This document shows positions 10,863 through 22,787 of a stretch of DNA of 64,000 nucleotides, one piece after another (position 1 is the first letter of the stretch; every line of letters starts with the position of its first letter). The notes below the pieces were generated by a model. That model saw only the letters and a list, made by a program, of their open reading frames with translations. It did not search any database and was not told where the DNA came from. The stretch covers positions 24,636,383 to 24,700,382 of the forward strand of contig CM039502.1 of NCBI GenBank assembly GCA_022432975.1. The letters run 5' to 3'. The translations under genes and the position numbers were made by a program. This DNA is from Begonia masoniana (Eukaryota; Streptophyta; Magnoliopsida; Cucurbitales; Begoniaceae).

Positions 10863-11924
10863 GTGGATTAAGGGAGGATTTGTGCCGAAAAGGGAGTTGA
10901 CGGTGAAAGTGTACATAGTCCCTTGTGGGCCGTATTCATGGTCCTCCTTTTGGACAGTGACATACGCCAAACCGCCCCAACCCTCTCTTAATCCTTGTTA
11001 CATAAGTTTCATGTTCATATCTTGATCGTGAAGGAAAAACATGCACATAAAACATTTACATATCCTTGAAAAGGAAACAATCATGAAGCATGAGTATGAA
11101 TACACTTATTTCATCGGACTAGAAGGACAAATCAATCATTCAACAAATAATCGTGTTGCTAACTCACATATCATAACCATACAGATAATATCACAAACAA
11201 CTTTCGGGCATCATAATCAACTTTAACTTAGTACTCTCGTGATGTAGGGCCCTAAAGGCCGGGAATCCTACTCACTCACTTACTGGTTTCCCTTAGCAAC
11301 TTGAGCACTTCACCTCGGATTTTTCTTCACCTAAAACATTTCACATTACAGAGTTAAAACAAAATCCTAAAAGTTCTAACCAAAAGTCATCCTAGAATCT
11401 AACGTACTTGTATTTCTAAGTTCTTTAGTCAACACCTTATGTGCGTAGATCAAGTTTCCAGAATCGAATCAGAAATGCCATTATTAAACAAAGATTATAA
11501 ATGTTACTACAATAACTCTGCCATTGAAGAATCCGAAACTTCAAGTTCTAGCTGAAAACAGAGCTCTAAGTAACTAACCAGTAGCCATATTGTCTAAGCC
11601 TTACCTAGAGCGTGGATTGTCGGGGTGGAAACTGAAGAATCGGTCGTTGACGAAGGAGTCGTTGGCAAAGAGAAAGAGAGCTCTGAAGGATGAGAAATCG
11701 CAGAAGGAAAGTGTCGGCTACAGTGGGGTTTTAGTGAGGTTTAAGGATTTCCATTTTCTATTTATAATGATTGAAATCCATCTTATTTACAATTCTGCCA
11801 TCACACAAATAAAATCAATTAAGCTTTGGCATTTAAATTCAAAATTGTAAAAGTTAATGGTGGAGGTGACAGTTAAAGCTGTTAAGAAAATACCTGGCTG
11901 AACATTGTCGGGTGTTACAGAAAC

Positions 11925-12060
11925 TCTTTGAGATATAATCAAAGGTTTGAACTTCAAATCTGTGTCATACTTATCTTTAGAGTCCTCATTTTGGAAAAGC
12001 AATGTCGACCATTCAGTGGGAGAATCAATGTTGGAAACCCGATTGGAAATCTCTATTTTG
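11925..12060 (-). pseudogene. Plant transposon-associated protein of unknown function, upstream part
   Basis: On the minus strand the segment reads through DSPTEWSTLLFQ and DLKFKPLIISQRV up to the insertion point. If the solo LTR and one TSD copy are ignored, the frame at 11925 runs on into the frame at 9558 without a shift. The two pieces therefore belonged to one coding region before the insertion. Upstream (12060-12250) an open frame continues but loses resemblance. Confidence 0.5.
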
Positions 12061-12189
12061 CACTTCACGGAACGACACAGGTATGAGAAGAGGATGCCAT
12101 AGAGAGATAGAGGAAAAGAAGAGGGTTTATGGGCAAGAGGGATCGTGAGACAGAGAGAATCAATAATAACTAGAGAGAAAACGGTGATA

Positions 12190-12540
12190 ATTAAGGTTTG
12201 TACGACATTGCAAAATTTATATTCGCGACTCTCTCGTCGACACTTGAGCAAAAGTGTCGATCGTTAGTGTATATTTTGAGATTACCAGAGGCTTTGAGGT
12301 GTCGATCGTTAGTTGAAATTTGTTTAAATTTGAAGTTTAAAAGTGTCGTCCGGTCCGTGTATAGGTCAACACTTGAAAGATAATTTTACCAAAAACTTGG
12401 CAGTGTCGACAGGTCTTTGTATAGGTCGTCACTTACTTGAAAAATAATTCATCCAGAAGCTTAGAAGTGTCGATCGGGACTTTTAGAGGTCGACACTTCA
12501 TTAACAAAACTTGATTCTACACATATCAAACCTAATTAGA
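12190..12540 (-). other. Post-pol spacer with recurrent GTCGACAC-type motifs
   Basis: Between the end of the RNase H relic and the extra frame, GTGTCGA(C/T) or its complement occurs at least six times (near 12230, 12257, 12299, 12340, 12405, 12467, 12485) at 30-70-bp intervals. The same word recurs in the copia LTR at 17018-18164. It may be LTR-derived or a shared motif; no frame is supported. Confidence 0.4.
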
Positions 12541-12937
12541 CTTATCGTATTTGAATATTATTGAAAGTTTTGTCATCCAAGGGTTTTGCAAAAATGTCAC
12601 CTAATTGGTCAATTGAGTTGACAAATTCTAGCAAAATATCCCTCTTTTAAATGTGATCTCTTATGAAATGATACATAATCTCAATATGTTGGGTTCTAAA
12701 ATGTTGAATAAGATTTTTCAAAATGTTGATTGCACTAGTATTGTCACACTTATTCGAAATCTTATCATAATAGAGATTATAGTCCTCTAATGTTTGTTTC
12801 ATCCAAAGCATTTTAGCACAACAACTTCCGGCAGCAGTATATTCCCTTTCGGCCGTTAAAAGTGCTACAAAATTTTCTTTCTTAGAAAAACAAGATACTA
12901 GATATTCTTCAAGGAATTGACAAGTCTCACTTGTTCT
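12541..12937 (-). pseudogene. Ty1-copia RNase H domain relic
   Basis: The minus-strand translation, with stops, shows the copia RNase H layout. It has an EREYTAAGSCCAK-like segment near 12820-12860, a DNTSAINILKN segment near 12725-12760, and the C-terminal LGDIFAKPL signature near 12580-12605. It continues the RT piece upstream. Stops around 12650 and the changes seen make it non-functional. Confidence 0.8.
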
Positions 12938-14070
12938 CTACCTATCAACTAGACGTTCAACATAATTCGAGTCGAAGTAACCTATCAACTCAAAGGATGT
13001 TCCTTTGGGATACCATAATCCTAAAAGATAGGACCCACGTAAATATTTGAATATATTTTTTACTGCATTCAAGTGAGATTCTTTAGGTGAAGCTTGAAAC
13101 CTAGCACAACATACACTAAAGAGAATATCAGGGCTACTCACTGTTAAATAGAGAAGAGAACCTATCATTCCCCTATATTTTTTAATGTCTACACTCTTTC
13201 CATGTTTATCCTTATCCAATTTTGTTGTGGTGCTCATGGGGGTACTAGATGATTTTGACAAGTCCATGCCAAATATTTTTAAGGGCTCCTTAATATATTT
13301 CTCTTGACTCAAGAAGATACCATTATGAGATTGTTTAATTTGGAGTCCCAAGAAAAATCTTTACTTCCCCATCATACTCATCTCAAATTCACTTGGCATT
13401 AAATAAGCAAAATCATTACAAAGAGAATCATTTGTCGCACCAAAGAGAATATCATCGACATAAATTTGAACAATAAGCATTTCATCTCCTTTTTGCATGG
13501 TAAATAAGATCAAATCAATTTTATTCATTTTGAAGTCTCTTTCTAAGAGAAAATTTCTCAATCTATCATACCAAGTTCTAGGAACTTGCTTGAATCCATA
13601 GAGAGCTTGAGCTTAAAAACATAATCAAGCTTATCATGAGCTTCAAAAGCCTAAGGGCTACTCTACATACACTTCCTCCAAAATAAACTCATTTAGAAAT
13701 GCACTTTTACATCGATTTGGAGGAGTGTAAAATTCTTAAAACAAGCAAAGGTTAAAAACATACGAATGGATTCTAATCTAGCCATCGGAGCAAAGGTTTT
13801 CTCGAAATCTATACATTTTTCTTGATGATAACCTTTAGCAACCAACCTAGCCTTGTTTCTTATAACAACTCTATTTTCATCTAATTTGTTCTTAAATACC
13901 CATTTTGTTCCTATAATAGATTTATATTTAGTTCTTGGAACAAGTTCCTTGAGATCGTTCCTCTCAAATTGATTTAGCTCTTATTGCATAGCCAAAATCC
14001 AATTCTCATCTAATTCAACTTTATCAAACTTTTTAGTTTCAATTTGAGAGATGAAGGCTATATTAGAACA
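12938..14070 (-). pseudogene. Ty1-copia reverse transcriptase relic
   Basis: Reverse transcriptase would copy element RNA into DNA in the particle. From upstream to downstream the minus strand shows an RT N-terminal segment with NKARLVAKGY (~13830-13860), the DVKVHF segment (~13690), and the catalytic box QIYVDDILFGAT at about 13430-13470. It then has the linker TPMSTTTKLD and YRGMIGSLLYL (~13150-13240). The YVDD box is intact, but stops and frameshifts near 13360, 13600-13680 and 13985 separate the pieces. Its order and strand fit one decayed element running from 17017 down to about 12541. Confidence 0.88.
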
Positions 14071-14100
14071 AAAGTTTCTAAAGAAGGCTCTAGTTTTGAT

Positions 14101-14352
14101 TCATAAGGTAGGACCACCTAGAATATTATCCATGGGGTGACTTTTGGTATCTCTCCAATCTTTAGGAAGATCATCGTTAATAATATTGATTGAACTGATT
14201 TCTAATACATTAGAAGAACATTCTAGAGAGGTGCTATCATGAATTGGACTATCCTTCTCACCTATAAAAAGAAAGTCCATATCCCTTTCTAAATCATCAT
14301 TTAACTCCACATAGTTTATTGGTTGTGATATTTCATCAAAGATGACATGCAT
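14101..14352 (-). pseudogene. Copia integrase-RT linker region
   Basis: An 83-codon open stretch rich in acidic and serine residues lies between integrase and RT pieces of the same element. It includes VIFDE near its start (the usual word opening this linker) and PKDWRDTKSHPMDNILGG near its end. It has no catalytic role and is taken as part of the same pol relic. Confidence 0.65.
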
Positions 14353-14389
14353 GGATTCTTCAACAACTAGAGTTTTTTTATTAAAAACT

Positions 14390-15100
14390 TTATATTGAGG
14401 AATAACCTAGAAATATCTCAAAATCTGTCTTGAAGTAAAATTTACCCAAATTATCCTTGGTATTGAGAATGAAGCATTTGCACCCAAAGGCTCTATAAGC
14501 TTTAACGCTTGATGTTCTACCGTTCCAAAGTTCATAGGGAGTTTTCTCTACAAGAGGACGAATGGAAACTCGATTAAAAACATAGAAAGCGGTCGCAACG
14601 ACTTCCGCCCAAAAATATTTGGGAATGAAATTCTCATTGAGTACAGTTCTAACTAGCTCTTGGAGAGGCTTATTATTTCTCACAACAACCTCATTTTGTT
14701 GTGGAGTCCTAGGCAAAGAGAAATTATGCTCAATGCCATATTTAAAACAAAAACTCTCAAACTTTTCATTTTCAAATTTTCCACCATGATCACTACGATG
14801 GCAACAATAGAGAGATCTTTTTCTTTTTGAATTTTCTTCCTAAAGCTAGAAAATGTGTCAAATGTTTCATCTTTTGACTTTAGGAAGAAGACCTAAGTAC
14901 TCATCAACAATCACAAAGGCATAATGCTTACCTCCTAAGCTAGTAATTTTTGAAGGACCGAAAATGTCTATCTAAAGAAGTTTGAGAGGCTTGAAAGAAG
15001 CGACAACACTTTTTGAGACAAACGAAATCTTTGTTTGCTTTCTCATTTCACAAGCATCACATAATCTATCCTTCTTAAAAGATATCCTCAATCATGTACA
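14390..15100 (-). pseudogene. Ty1-copia integrase relic with altered catalytic residue
   Basis: Integrase joins the cDNA to host DNA through a D-D-E triad. The segment 14390-14716 begins PRTPQQNEVVVRNN. In copia integrases the usual form is TPQQNGVVERKN, so the catalytic glutamate is valine here and the preceding glycine is glutamate. Downstream words FWAEVVATA, TPYELWNGR and FGCKCFILN are typical. The upstream part (14717-15100) is broken by stops but still shows the region before this block. Confidence 0.85.
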
Positions 15101-15104
15101 TTTT

Positions 15105-15400
15105 TTATTCAAAAATAATTCTATATATTTTATCACACAATTGACTAATACTCAAAAGATTATGTTTCAAACCATCAAAGTATAAGAAACTCTCAATAAT
15201 AGGGGTAGAATCATTATCTATGTTCCTAATGCCTACGATTTTTCTTTTTGATTTCCACCAAAAGTGACATTCCCTTTTGTTATGTTGATGGAGGTAAAAT
15301 TTGAGGAGTTTTTTTTCATATGTCTCGAACACCCACTATCGAGATGCCATAAGTTCTTCAAGGGAGATCCTTCAACCTATAAGGAAACAATCATACGATT
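15105..15400 (-). pseudogene. Copia protease/pre-integrase region relic
   Basis: Open pieces with ESFLYFDGLKHNLLSISQLCDK (about 15130-15200) match the conserved segment following the copia protease that precedes the GAG-pre-integrase domain. A CRHLIVGVR-like protease remnant lies just upstream near 15320-15350 with frame changes. The position between gag and integrase is the expected one. Confidence 0.7.
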
Positions 15401-16951
15401 CTTTTAGGTACCCAAATCTTTTTGGGTTCTTGATTGTGAGTCTTGGTTCCTTTAGGAACCCACATTAAAATAGGATATGCTTTTCTCTCACTTAATTTTA
15501 GAAGACAAGAAAATGATTTGTGATTCATTCTAGTGCACATATTACAAGTGGTTGGTTTAACAAAGAAATTTTCATACACATTTTTTCTTCTTAAAAGTCT
15601 CATGGCCAATATCGACTTTATCAAAAGTCACTCTTTGTTTTCCCAAGAGCATTTCCAAGTTTTTGTTACCATTAGAGAACTTAAGCACTATATTAGTTAA
15701 ATCAACATTTTTACTCTTTAAATCACTAATTTCATTTCTAATGAGGAAGTCACATTAGCATGCTTTCTAACTAAATCAACATTCTCCTTTTTCAATACTT
15801 TATATTTAGACTTTAACAAATTAAATTGATCAACTAGATCATTAAAAGCATCTATCAATTAACCTTTATTAACATCATCATCTAAATCACTAAAGGAGTC
15901 GCTTGCCTCATTTTCCTTACCCATGAAGCACATGTTGGCAACTTCTTCATCTTTGGAGGAAGTATCATTTTCGCTATCATCCCATGTAGCTTTCATTGCT
16001 TTATTTTTGAATGTCTTTGGCACTTTCTTGGCTTGAAGACAATCGGCCTTGAAGTGCCCCGAATTTCCACATTCAAAACATGTGGCTTCCTTTCCTTTTT
16101 AAGCCTTGTCTCTCTTTTAGAATATTTTCCCTTGCATTCTTTTCCTTTTAAGGAATTTACTAAATCTCCTTGTGATGAAGGCAACCTTCTCATCATCTTG
16201 TTCCTTTTTGGATTCATCTTGTTTGCTTGAGGAAGCCTTGAGAGTAATGTCTTTCTTCTTGGAGATTTCATTTTCTTTTAGATCTTCCCTCTCATTGGCT
16301 TTCATTGTTATCTCGTGCATCATTAGTGATCCAATAAGTTTCTCTAGTTTGAGAACTTTGAGATCTCAGCTTCTTTGATGGCCGTAACCTTGGGTTGCCA
16401 TCCTCTTGGTAAACATCAGAGTATTTTCCTACCCAAATCTTCATTTGGATAAACTTTACCAAGTCCTTTCAAACTATTAGTAATATTGGTGAAACGAGTA
16501 AACATAGAGCTAATAGATTCATCTTTTTCCATAGAAAATAGTTCATATTCATGCACAATCATACTCATTTTACTTTTATTCACTTGCTTAGTTCATTCAT
16601 GCGTAATTTCAAGTAAACACCAAATTTCAAAGCATTGTCACATTCTAGTACTCTATTAAACTCATCTCTATTAAGAGCACAATATAACGTGTTCATTGCT
16701 TTAGCATTCAAACTTAAATTTCTCTTATCAAAATCATCTAACTCAATTGGCAATTTGGGAACGTTAACTCCATTTTCAACTTTGATGGCAATATATGGTC
16801 TTTTTTTAATGACATTCCATAAATCATAATCTATAGCTTGAATCAATATTTTCATCCTAGCTTTCCAATATACACAATCATTTTCATAAAAAAATAGAGG
16901 CCTCAAGATAGATTGCCCCTCTACATACAAAGAGTTCAAATTAAATGTCAT
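15401..16951 (-). pseudogene. Ty1-copia gag relic with CCHC zinc knuckle
   Basis: Gag packages the element RNA. The N-terminal part (16580-16951) is open for 123 codons with YWKARMKILIQAID and NAKAMNTLYCALNRDEF, typical of the plant UBN2-type copia gag. A frameshifted zinc knuckle CFECGNSGHFKADC, a complete C-X2-C-X4-H-X4-C, lies around 16035-16080. The acidic, lysine-rich stretches around it (15880-16330) fall in several frames. The presumed start is the ATG complement at 16951, 52 bp downstream of the PBS on the minus strand. Numerous stops make it a pseudogene. Confidence 0.85.
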
Positions 16952-17003
16952 TATGCAAGATCACAATAAAGCAATGATAAATCACAAAAAAGTCTTAGAC
17001 TAA

Positions 17004-17015
17004 GCTCTAATACCA
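17004..17015 (-). promoter_or_regulatory. Copia primer binding site
   Basis: The minus strand reads TGGTATTAGAGC, one base different from the initiator tRNA-Met complement TGGTATCAGAGC. It lies two bases from the LTR end at 17018 and marks the start of the internal region. Confidence 0.85.
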
Positions 17016-17017
17016 AT

Positions 17018-18164
17018 TGTAAGATCAAAAATAACCTAAGAGGGGGGTGAATTAGGTTATTAATAATTTTTTCATGATTAGCTTACTAATTTGCACAAGT
17101 TCAAATTTAGTGATATTCTCATGCAATAACATTAATTTTTCAGAATTTAAAACTTATAGTGAGCAAATTCTAAGGAGTTTAGAGAGAAGAGATACAAAAG
17201 AGTTGTTAACACGGTTCAGCCAATCTTGCCTATGTTCGCTCTTCAAGGCTTCTCCTTAAAGATTCATTTCAATCTCAACTTATTGAGTTCACTCGATTGA
17301 TCTTCCAGACGTCAATTATTGCCTTACAAGATTCTTCTTCAGGGCGTCATCCTTTACACGTTCACAAATAGTAATGAGATCGAAATATTGATGAATGCAA
17401 ATCTCACACACTCTCAATGCATATAATTGCAAGTTGATGAACTAGGAGAGAGGAATGATCAAGTGAAGGAAGGGATTCTCAAGTTTTGATTCAGCAGCAC
17501 TTCCTTGCAATTTTTTGGATTTGGTAACTTTTCACGAGTCGTCATTCTTCTATTTATAAGTGTCTTCATAAAACAACTAGTGTGGTCGATACTTCCTCTT
17601 GCTCGGTCGACACTTTGTTGATGCTGTGCATTATTTTAAAAATCATTCAACAACTCGGTCGATAATTTAAGGCTAATGGAATTTTTAGATTTGATCTTGT
17701 GATCGACACTAGTATTGTCCGGTCGACACTTGTAGTTCTTGAGAATTTCTACATTTGTTCTTGCGATCGACACTATCATTGTTCGGTCAACACTTGAAAC
17801 TCTCTAGAATTTTTGCATTACTTTCTGCGGTCGACTCTAGAACTATCCGGTCGACACTTGATGCTTTCTGGAGTTTCGTATAGATGACTTGCAGTCGACA
17901 CTCTGTCACTTCGGTTGACACTTTAAAGGCATTTTTACAAACATTTAACTTCAAGTTTTAAAATTTTATTGAAGACTGAAAAATCTTGAACACACACACG
18001 TTAGAAAGATTAAATACCCCTCTTAAAGGGTATTTACAATGAGAAGCAATAGAAGAAAATTTTATTTACTTATTATCGACATAATCATCAATCAATGAAA
18101 GTTTGAATAGAAATATTCATCATCAAAAATATATATTAACTCTAAAACGTACTTTAAGTAAACA
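17018..18164 (-). mobile_element. 5' LTR of the minus-strand copia element
   Basis: The minus strand starts TGTTTACTTAAAG at 18164 and ends TTACA at 17018 beside the PBS, about 1147 bp. It matches the plus-strand LTR at 20849-21641 over most of its length. The part 17580-17930 holds about five degenerate ~65-bp units with CGGTCGACACTTG-type words. No intact 3' LTR partner was recognised, so the element is incomplete or rearranged on its other side. Confidence 0.82.
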
Positions 18165-18249
18165 CTTATACCTTGATTTTAGTGAATAATTGTCTATTTA
18201 TTCAGAGGCAGTCAGTTAACATAATTATTGAAAATGAATGATCATCATG

Positions 18250-18408
18250 TAGGAGGGTATGTAATCTCTTCATAAGAATGACACATAAGTATAGTCAAGT
18301 TGCCTAAGGACAAGAAAGTCATTCGTTGTGAATGGGTGTTGAAGAGAAATGAAGGTGTACCAAGTGTTATGAAAGACATATAGAAAGCACTTCTCATTGC
18401 GAAAAATT
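18250..18408 (+). pseudogene. Ty1-copia RT N-terminal fragment
   Basis: The plus strand reads VKLPKDKKVIRCEWVLKR then a stop and KALLIAKNY (18294-18408). A frameshifted SLHKNDT-like lead-in lies just before. These are the conserved opening words of copia reverse transcriptase. The fragment ends abruptly at TGTTGGCTT (18409), probably another LTR boundary. Confidence 0.75.
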
Positions 18409-19119
18409 ACATGTTGGCTTAATTGATATTAAGTATAATTGTTTTGATGATGACTATAATTATATGTTATATTATTCTAACTTATTAATGACCATTAAGG
18501 TAAATTATTGATTAAATACGGTTGAAATGATTTATATTTTAAAGTGTTATTCTCATTAGAAATACCCTTGAAAATGGGTATTGAAAGTAATAATGTGATT
18601 ATTGAGTCTATGCAGCATAAAATAAGGTTATACTTTAAGACTCAATTGAAAAATATCAAAGTGTAGATCACTCTGTGCGGGGACCTTGAGATGACGTGCA
18701 GAGCCCAGTCCCAAGTCATATGCAAAATACAAGGACTTGTAGATGTTTAGTTTGGAGAAGTGTTAACCGCAAAGACCCACAGTGGAAGCCGGTGGAATCC
18801 ACAGAATCCCAGTCTCGACGTGAAAATTTTTGATATAAAAGTGCAGCCTCCCGTCAGTTTTAGACACCTGCGACGGATGCCCTGAAAAATATGCGCCCAC
18901 TCTTGAGGCATTGATTTAAGAAGCTCAATTTCCAAAAGCTCATAGACATGTGCGAACACCTAGAGGATATTGTAGGAGTCCTTAGATACAAGATTTCAAA
19001 TTAAAGCTTCATGTAGACACTGTAGCAGTACCTCTAACCTTAACTAGTGGAAGCCCATCGCCGCATTTACTTTTCTAACAAACATATCACTCGCGCTTGG
19101 TGATAGCTAAAGGACATGT
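18409..19119 (+). mobile_element. Probable copia-type LTR fragment, no gene
   Basis: It begins TGTTGGCTTAATTGATATT and soon has TTTTGATGATGA, the same early layout as the other copia LTRs here (LTR start, then TTTTGATGATGA). The rest shows no frame and no tandem. The next recognisable thing is the Cassandra LTR. The right boundary and a target-site duplication were not found. Confidence 0.4.
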
Positions 19120-19484
19120 TGTTACGACCCGAAAAAGGGTCCGGGCGCAATCCCACATTGCTTGGGGGGAAGAGAAAAATGAAATATATGTAAAGGATGC
19201 CTCCTTTAGAAAGAAAGATGCATTTTGTAATACAATTGCACCGGATCCCATCAGAACTCTGAAGTTAAGAGTGCTCGGGCGAGAGCAATACCAAGTTGGG
19301 TGACCACCTGAGAAGTCTTCGTTGAAAATAAATCCGCGAGTACGATTATGTGGTAAACCTTAGTTTGCGGGGAAAACCTTGGGGATCTAAGCCCGAGTAT
19401 AGGAAAATCCCGGAGCTGAGTATAGGCATATCCCAGATTTTTACAAAGCGGACAATATCTTACTAAAAAAGAGGGGTCGTTACA
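19120..19484 (+). mobile_element. Cassandra-type TRIM LTR, intact (365 bp)
   Basis: It starts TGTTACGACCCG and ends GGGTCGTTACA, with perfect terminal inverted character. It aligns with the split copy at 5948-8861. A 5S-like core lies at 19225-19325. No second LTR, PBS or 5-bp duplication is seen next to it (flanks CATGT and AGTTC), so it is solo or a fragment joint. Confidence 0.88.
19225..19325 (+). other. 5S rRNA-like core inside the Cassandra LTR
   Basis: GCACCGGATCCCATCAGAAC, AAGTTAAGAGTGCTCGGGCG and CCAAGTTGGGTGACCACCTG follow each other as in plant 5S rRNA, covering the internal RNA polymerase III control region. The first ~30 bases and the exact 3' end of 5S are not conserved. It is an element part, not an rDNA gene. 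Confidence 0.88.
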
Positions 19485-19557
19485 AGTTCTTTAAGACTCT
19501 TCAACAAGGATCTTTGTTTGCGGGTCCATGTGTGAACATTTAGGAACGGACTGATCA

Positions 19558-19831
19558 TGAGCTGCTTGATGCTCCATCTGTTGAGATGCATCATCGTTCA
19601 GACATTCCTAGAGGTGCCTTTTAAGAACTTGAAGAAAAGATTGATCACATGTCTGCGCGCATCTCCAGCCTGGCCACCTCTTTCAACGACTATCCGTCTC
19701 AGATCACCTTGCATTTTGACAAAATTGATCAAAGACTTGAAAATTTCTCTCACTACTTCTGGTCACATTCCTTCACTGATGATTCCGATTCTCCTCCATC
19801 CCATGTTGATGATCCTGTGCAAGACTTATGA
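19558..19831 (+). pseudogene. C-terminal fragment of an extra copia frame (unknown function)
   Basis: The plus-strand frame reads ELLDAPSVEMHHR, a stop at 19621-19623, then ELEEKIDHMSARISSL and DKIDQRLENFSHYF. This is a short helical, heptad-like acidic tail. Its place, downstream of pol pieces and upstream of a polypurine tract and LTR, fits the third frame of a SIRE/Maximus-like copia element. I do not know its function. The match to the minus-strand transposon-protein relic is positional, not by shared sequence. Confidence 0.4.
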
Positions 19832-20661
<830 letters not shown>

Positions 20662-20835
20662 TGCCAAGGGGGACAAATGTGAATGAACTAATGCTTGCAT
20701 AGAACGTAATGCATAAATTAAGAGGGATGATTTATTTTAATGGACTAATACTTGCATAGAAAATAGTGCATCAATTAAGAGAGAACTTCTATTTTAAAAC
20801 AAGTTTAGAGTCTTGTGGATTTATTTTGTCATCAT

Positions 20836-20848
20836 AAAAAAAGGAGAT
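20836..20848 (+). promoter_or_regulatory. Copia polypurine tract
   Basis: AAAAAAAGGAGAT lies directly against the TGTTAACTTAA start of an LTR, the expected arrangement for plus-strand DNA priming during reverse transcription. Confidence 0.8.
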
Positions 20849-21641
20849 TGTTAACTTAAATTATATTTTACAGTTAATGTATATTTTTGATGATGAATCT
20901 TTCAATTCAAGCTTTTGTTGATTGATGATTATGTCCATAATAATATTCTTCTATTGCTTCTCATTGAAAATACCCTTTGAGAGAGAGGTATTTAATCTTT
21001 CTAACGCGTGTGTTCAAGATTTTTCAGTCTTTAATAAATCTTTAGAACTTGAAGTTATATGTCTATAAAAATGCCTTCAAAAAGTCGACCGAAGTGACAG
21101 AGTGTTGACCGCTAGTCATGTTTACGAAACTCTAAAAAGCATCAAGTGACGACCGTATAGTGCTGTTGTGGACCACAGAAATTAATGCAGAAATTCTAGA
21201 GACTTTCAAGTGTCGACCGTAGGAACAAATGTAGAAATTCCTGAGAACTACAAGTGTCAACTGGACTGTGTTATGTCGACCATAAGATCAAATCCAGAAA
21301 TTACAGGAGCCTTCAAGTGTAGACCGAGAAGCCAAAGTGTCAACTGAGTTGTTGAACGGCTCTTAAAATAATACACAACGTCGACAAAGTGTCGATTGAG
21401 TAAGAAGAAGTGTCCACTGCACTAGCTGTTTTCTGAAGACACTTATAAATAGGAGAATGAAGACTCATGAAAAGTTACCAAATCTGAAAAAAATGCAATG
21501 AAGTGCTGTCGAATCAAAACTTGAGAATCCCTTCCTTCAATTGACCTCTCACCTCTCCTAATTCATCAACTTACGATTGTATGCATTTAGATGGAGTGAG
21601 AATTGTATTCATTAATATTTTGATCTCATTACAATTTGTGA
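20849..21641 (+). mobile_element. 3' LTR of a plus-strand copia element, truncated
   Basis: It starts TGTTAACTTAAATTATATT and matches the reverse complement of 17018-18164. Shared parts include TTTTTGATGATGAAT, GATTATGTC, GCTTCTCATTG, the array of GTGTCGACC words (21080-21430) and GTGAACGTGT at 21632-21641. Homology stops there, leaving the final third missing. It is in opposite orientation to the LTR at 17018-18164. Confidence 0.8.
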
Positions 21642-22157
21642 ACGTGTTTTGATTAAAAAACTACAAGTAGAATCCAAAAAAATATTTGGAGAGAGATGCA
21701 TGAAGATTTACAAAGATTGAAGATAGAGGTATAAAGATTCGCACGAGTTTGAAAGAGATAAAGATTCACACGGATTGGAGAGAGATAAAGATTTACGTGA
21801 ACAAGAGGGATATAAACACAACAACAAAACATGCACATACAAAATCCATGCACAGTTTCCTTTTCTCTATCAAATTTGGCAAGCACTTATTTCCTAATTC
21901 TTGAAGAAAAGTGGACAACGAATTTAGGAAGGAGAGCCACGAAATTCATCAATCAAGTTGCGTCCAAATTTCCTTTTATTATGTAGTTAAAGTTTCTTTT
22001 TATTAATTTCTTAAGTTTCATAATCTTTAGATATTTCCTAATCTTTAGATGTTTCCTAATTACTCTCTTATTAAATTAGGATAGTTTATAGCCTATTTAA
22101 AGGCATAAACCTTGCAACATTAGAAAAAAAATATACACGATTTTGAGTTACTCTTTG
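21642..22157 (+). other. Unassigned sequence with LTR-promoter look, ending in TSD CTTTG
   Basis: No frame is supported. Around 22050-22120 a repeated TTTAGATNTTTCCTAAT word precedes TATTTAAAGGCATAAACC, resembling the TATA region of copia LTRs. The last five bases (22153-22157) are the left CTTTG duplication of the following solo LTR. The sequence continues at 25861. Confidence 0.35.
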
Positions 22158-22426
22158 TGTAACGCCCCGAGTTATCTGAACCCGGTTCGCTACTCATTAC
22201 TTGATCATACTAAGAAATTTCGAATAAATTTAAAACTTCATTCGACATTCAAAATTTGACATTTTCTAAACGTTCAAAATATTTGAAAACTCATCTATTA
22301 GCCTAATGCTAAGCAAGTAAAGCATTAATGAAATGTTTAAAGTATTCGGTCAAGAGAAAATAAGGTTTTAAATGATGGACTACTCAAGGAATTACAAAAG
22401 TCGAATTCATCTGCCGACGTCAAAGT

Positions 22427-22787
22427 CAACGGAAGGAAACGGAACGAGGTTCCTGCCGATGACGTCACGAGTTGAACTCGTCTGCCGACGACTAGTCAAC
22501 GGAAGGAAACGGAACGAGGTTCCTGCCGATGACGTCACGAGTTGAACTCGTCTGCCGACGACTAGTCAACGGAAGGAAACGGAACGAGGTTCCTGCCGAT
22601 GACGTCACGAGTTGAACTCGTCTGCCGACGACTAGTCAACGGAAGGAAACGGAACGAGGTTCCTGCCGATGACGTCACGAGTTGAACTCGTCTGCCGACG
22701 ACTAGTCAACGGAAGGAAACGGAACGAGGTTCCTGCCGATGACGTCACGAGTTGAACTCGTCTGCCGACGACTAGTCAACGGAAGGA
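22427..22787. repeat. 70-bp tandem array, about 5 copies
   Basis: CAACGGAAGG recurs at 22427, 22497, 22567 and on to 22777 with exact 70-bp spacing. Each unit carries TGACGTCA and the palindrome ACGAGTTGAACTCGT. The sister LTR has a different 60-bp array at the same relative place. Confidence 0.95.

Larger units (their letters stand above)
9564..11919 (-). mobile_element. Solo LTR (2356 bp) splitting the transposon-protein frame
   Basis: It starts TGTAACGACC, ends GGGTGTTACA, and has a 5-bp GAAAC duplication. Orientation is inferred from the reversed TAAGCCTAATGCTTAGTAAG motif at about 10697. Its left third is rich in short CATCTNCCGAT-like words and has a ~109-bp tandem. It contains three CACGTG (G-box core) sites near 9945, 10103 and 10212. 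A long inverted pair GGATTAAG/CTTAATCC sits around 10864 and 10986. Open frames inside (10744-11025, 11041-11226, 11590-11850) show no family resemblance and I do not call them genes. Confidence 0.9.

Noticed and set aside
19225..19325. Functional 5S rRNA gene
   Set aside because: The first part of 5S is missing, the core is diverged and it sits inside an LTR with matching ends; the second copy has the same LTR context.
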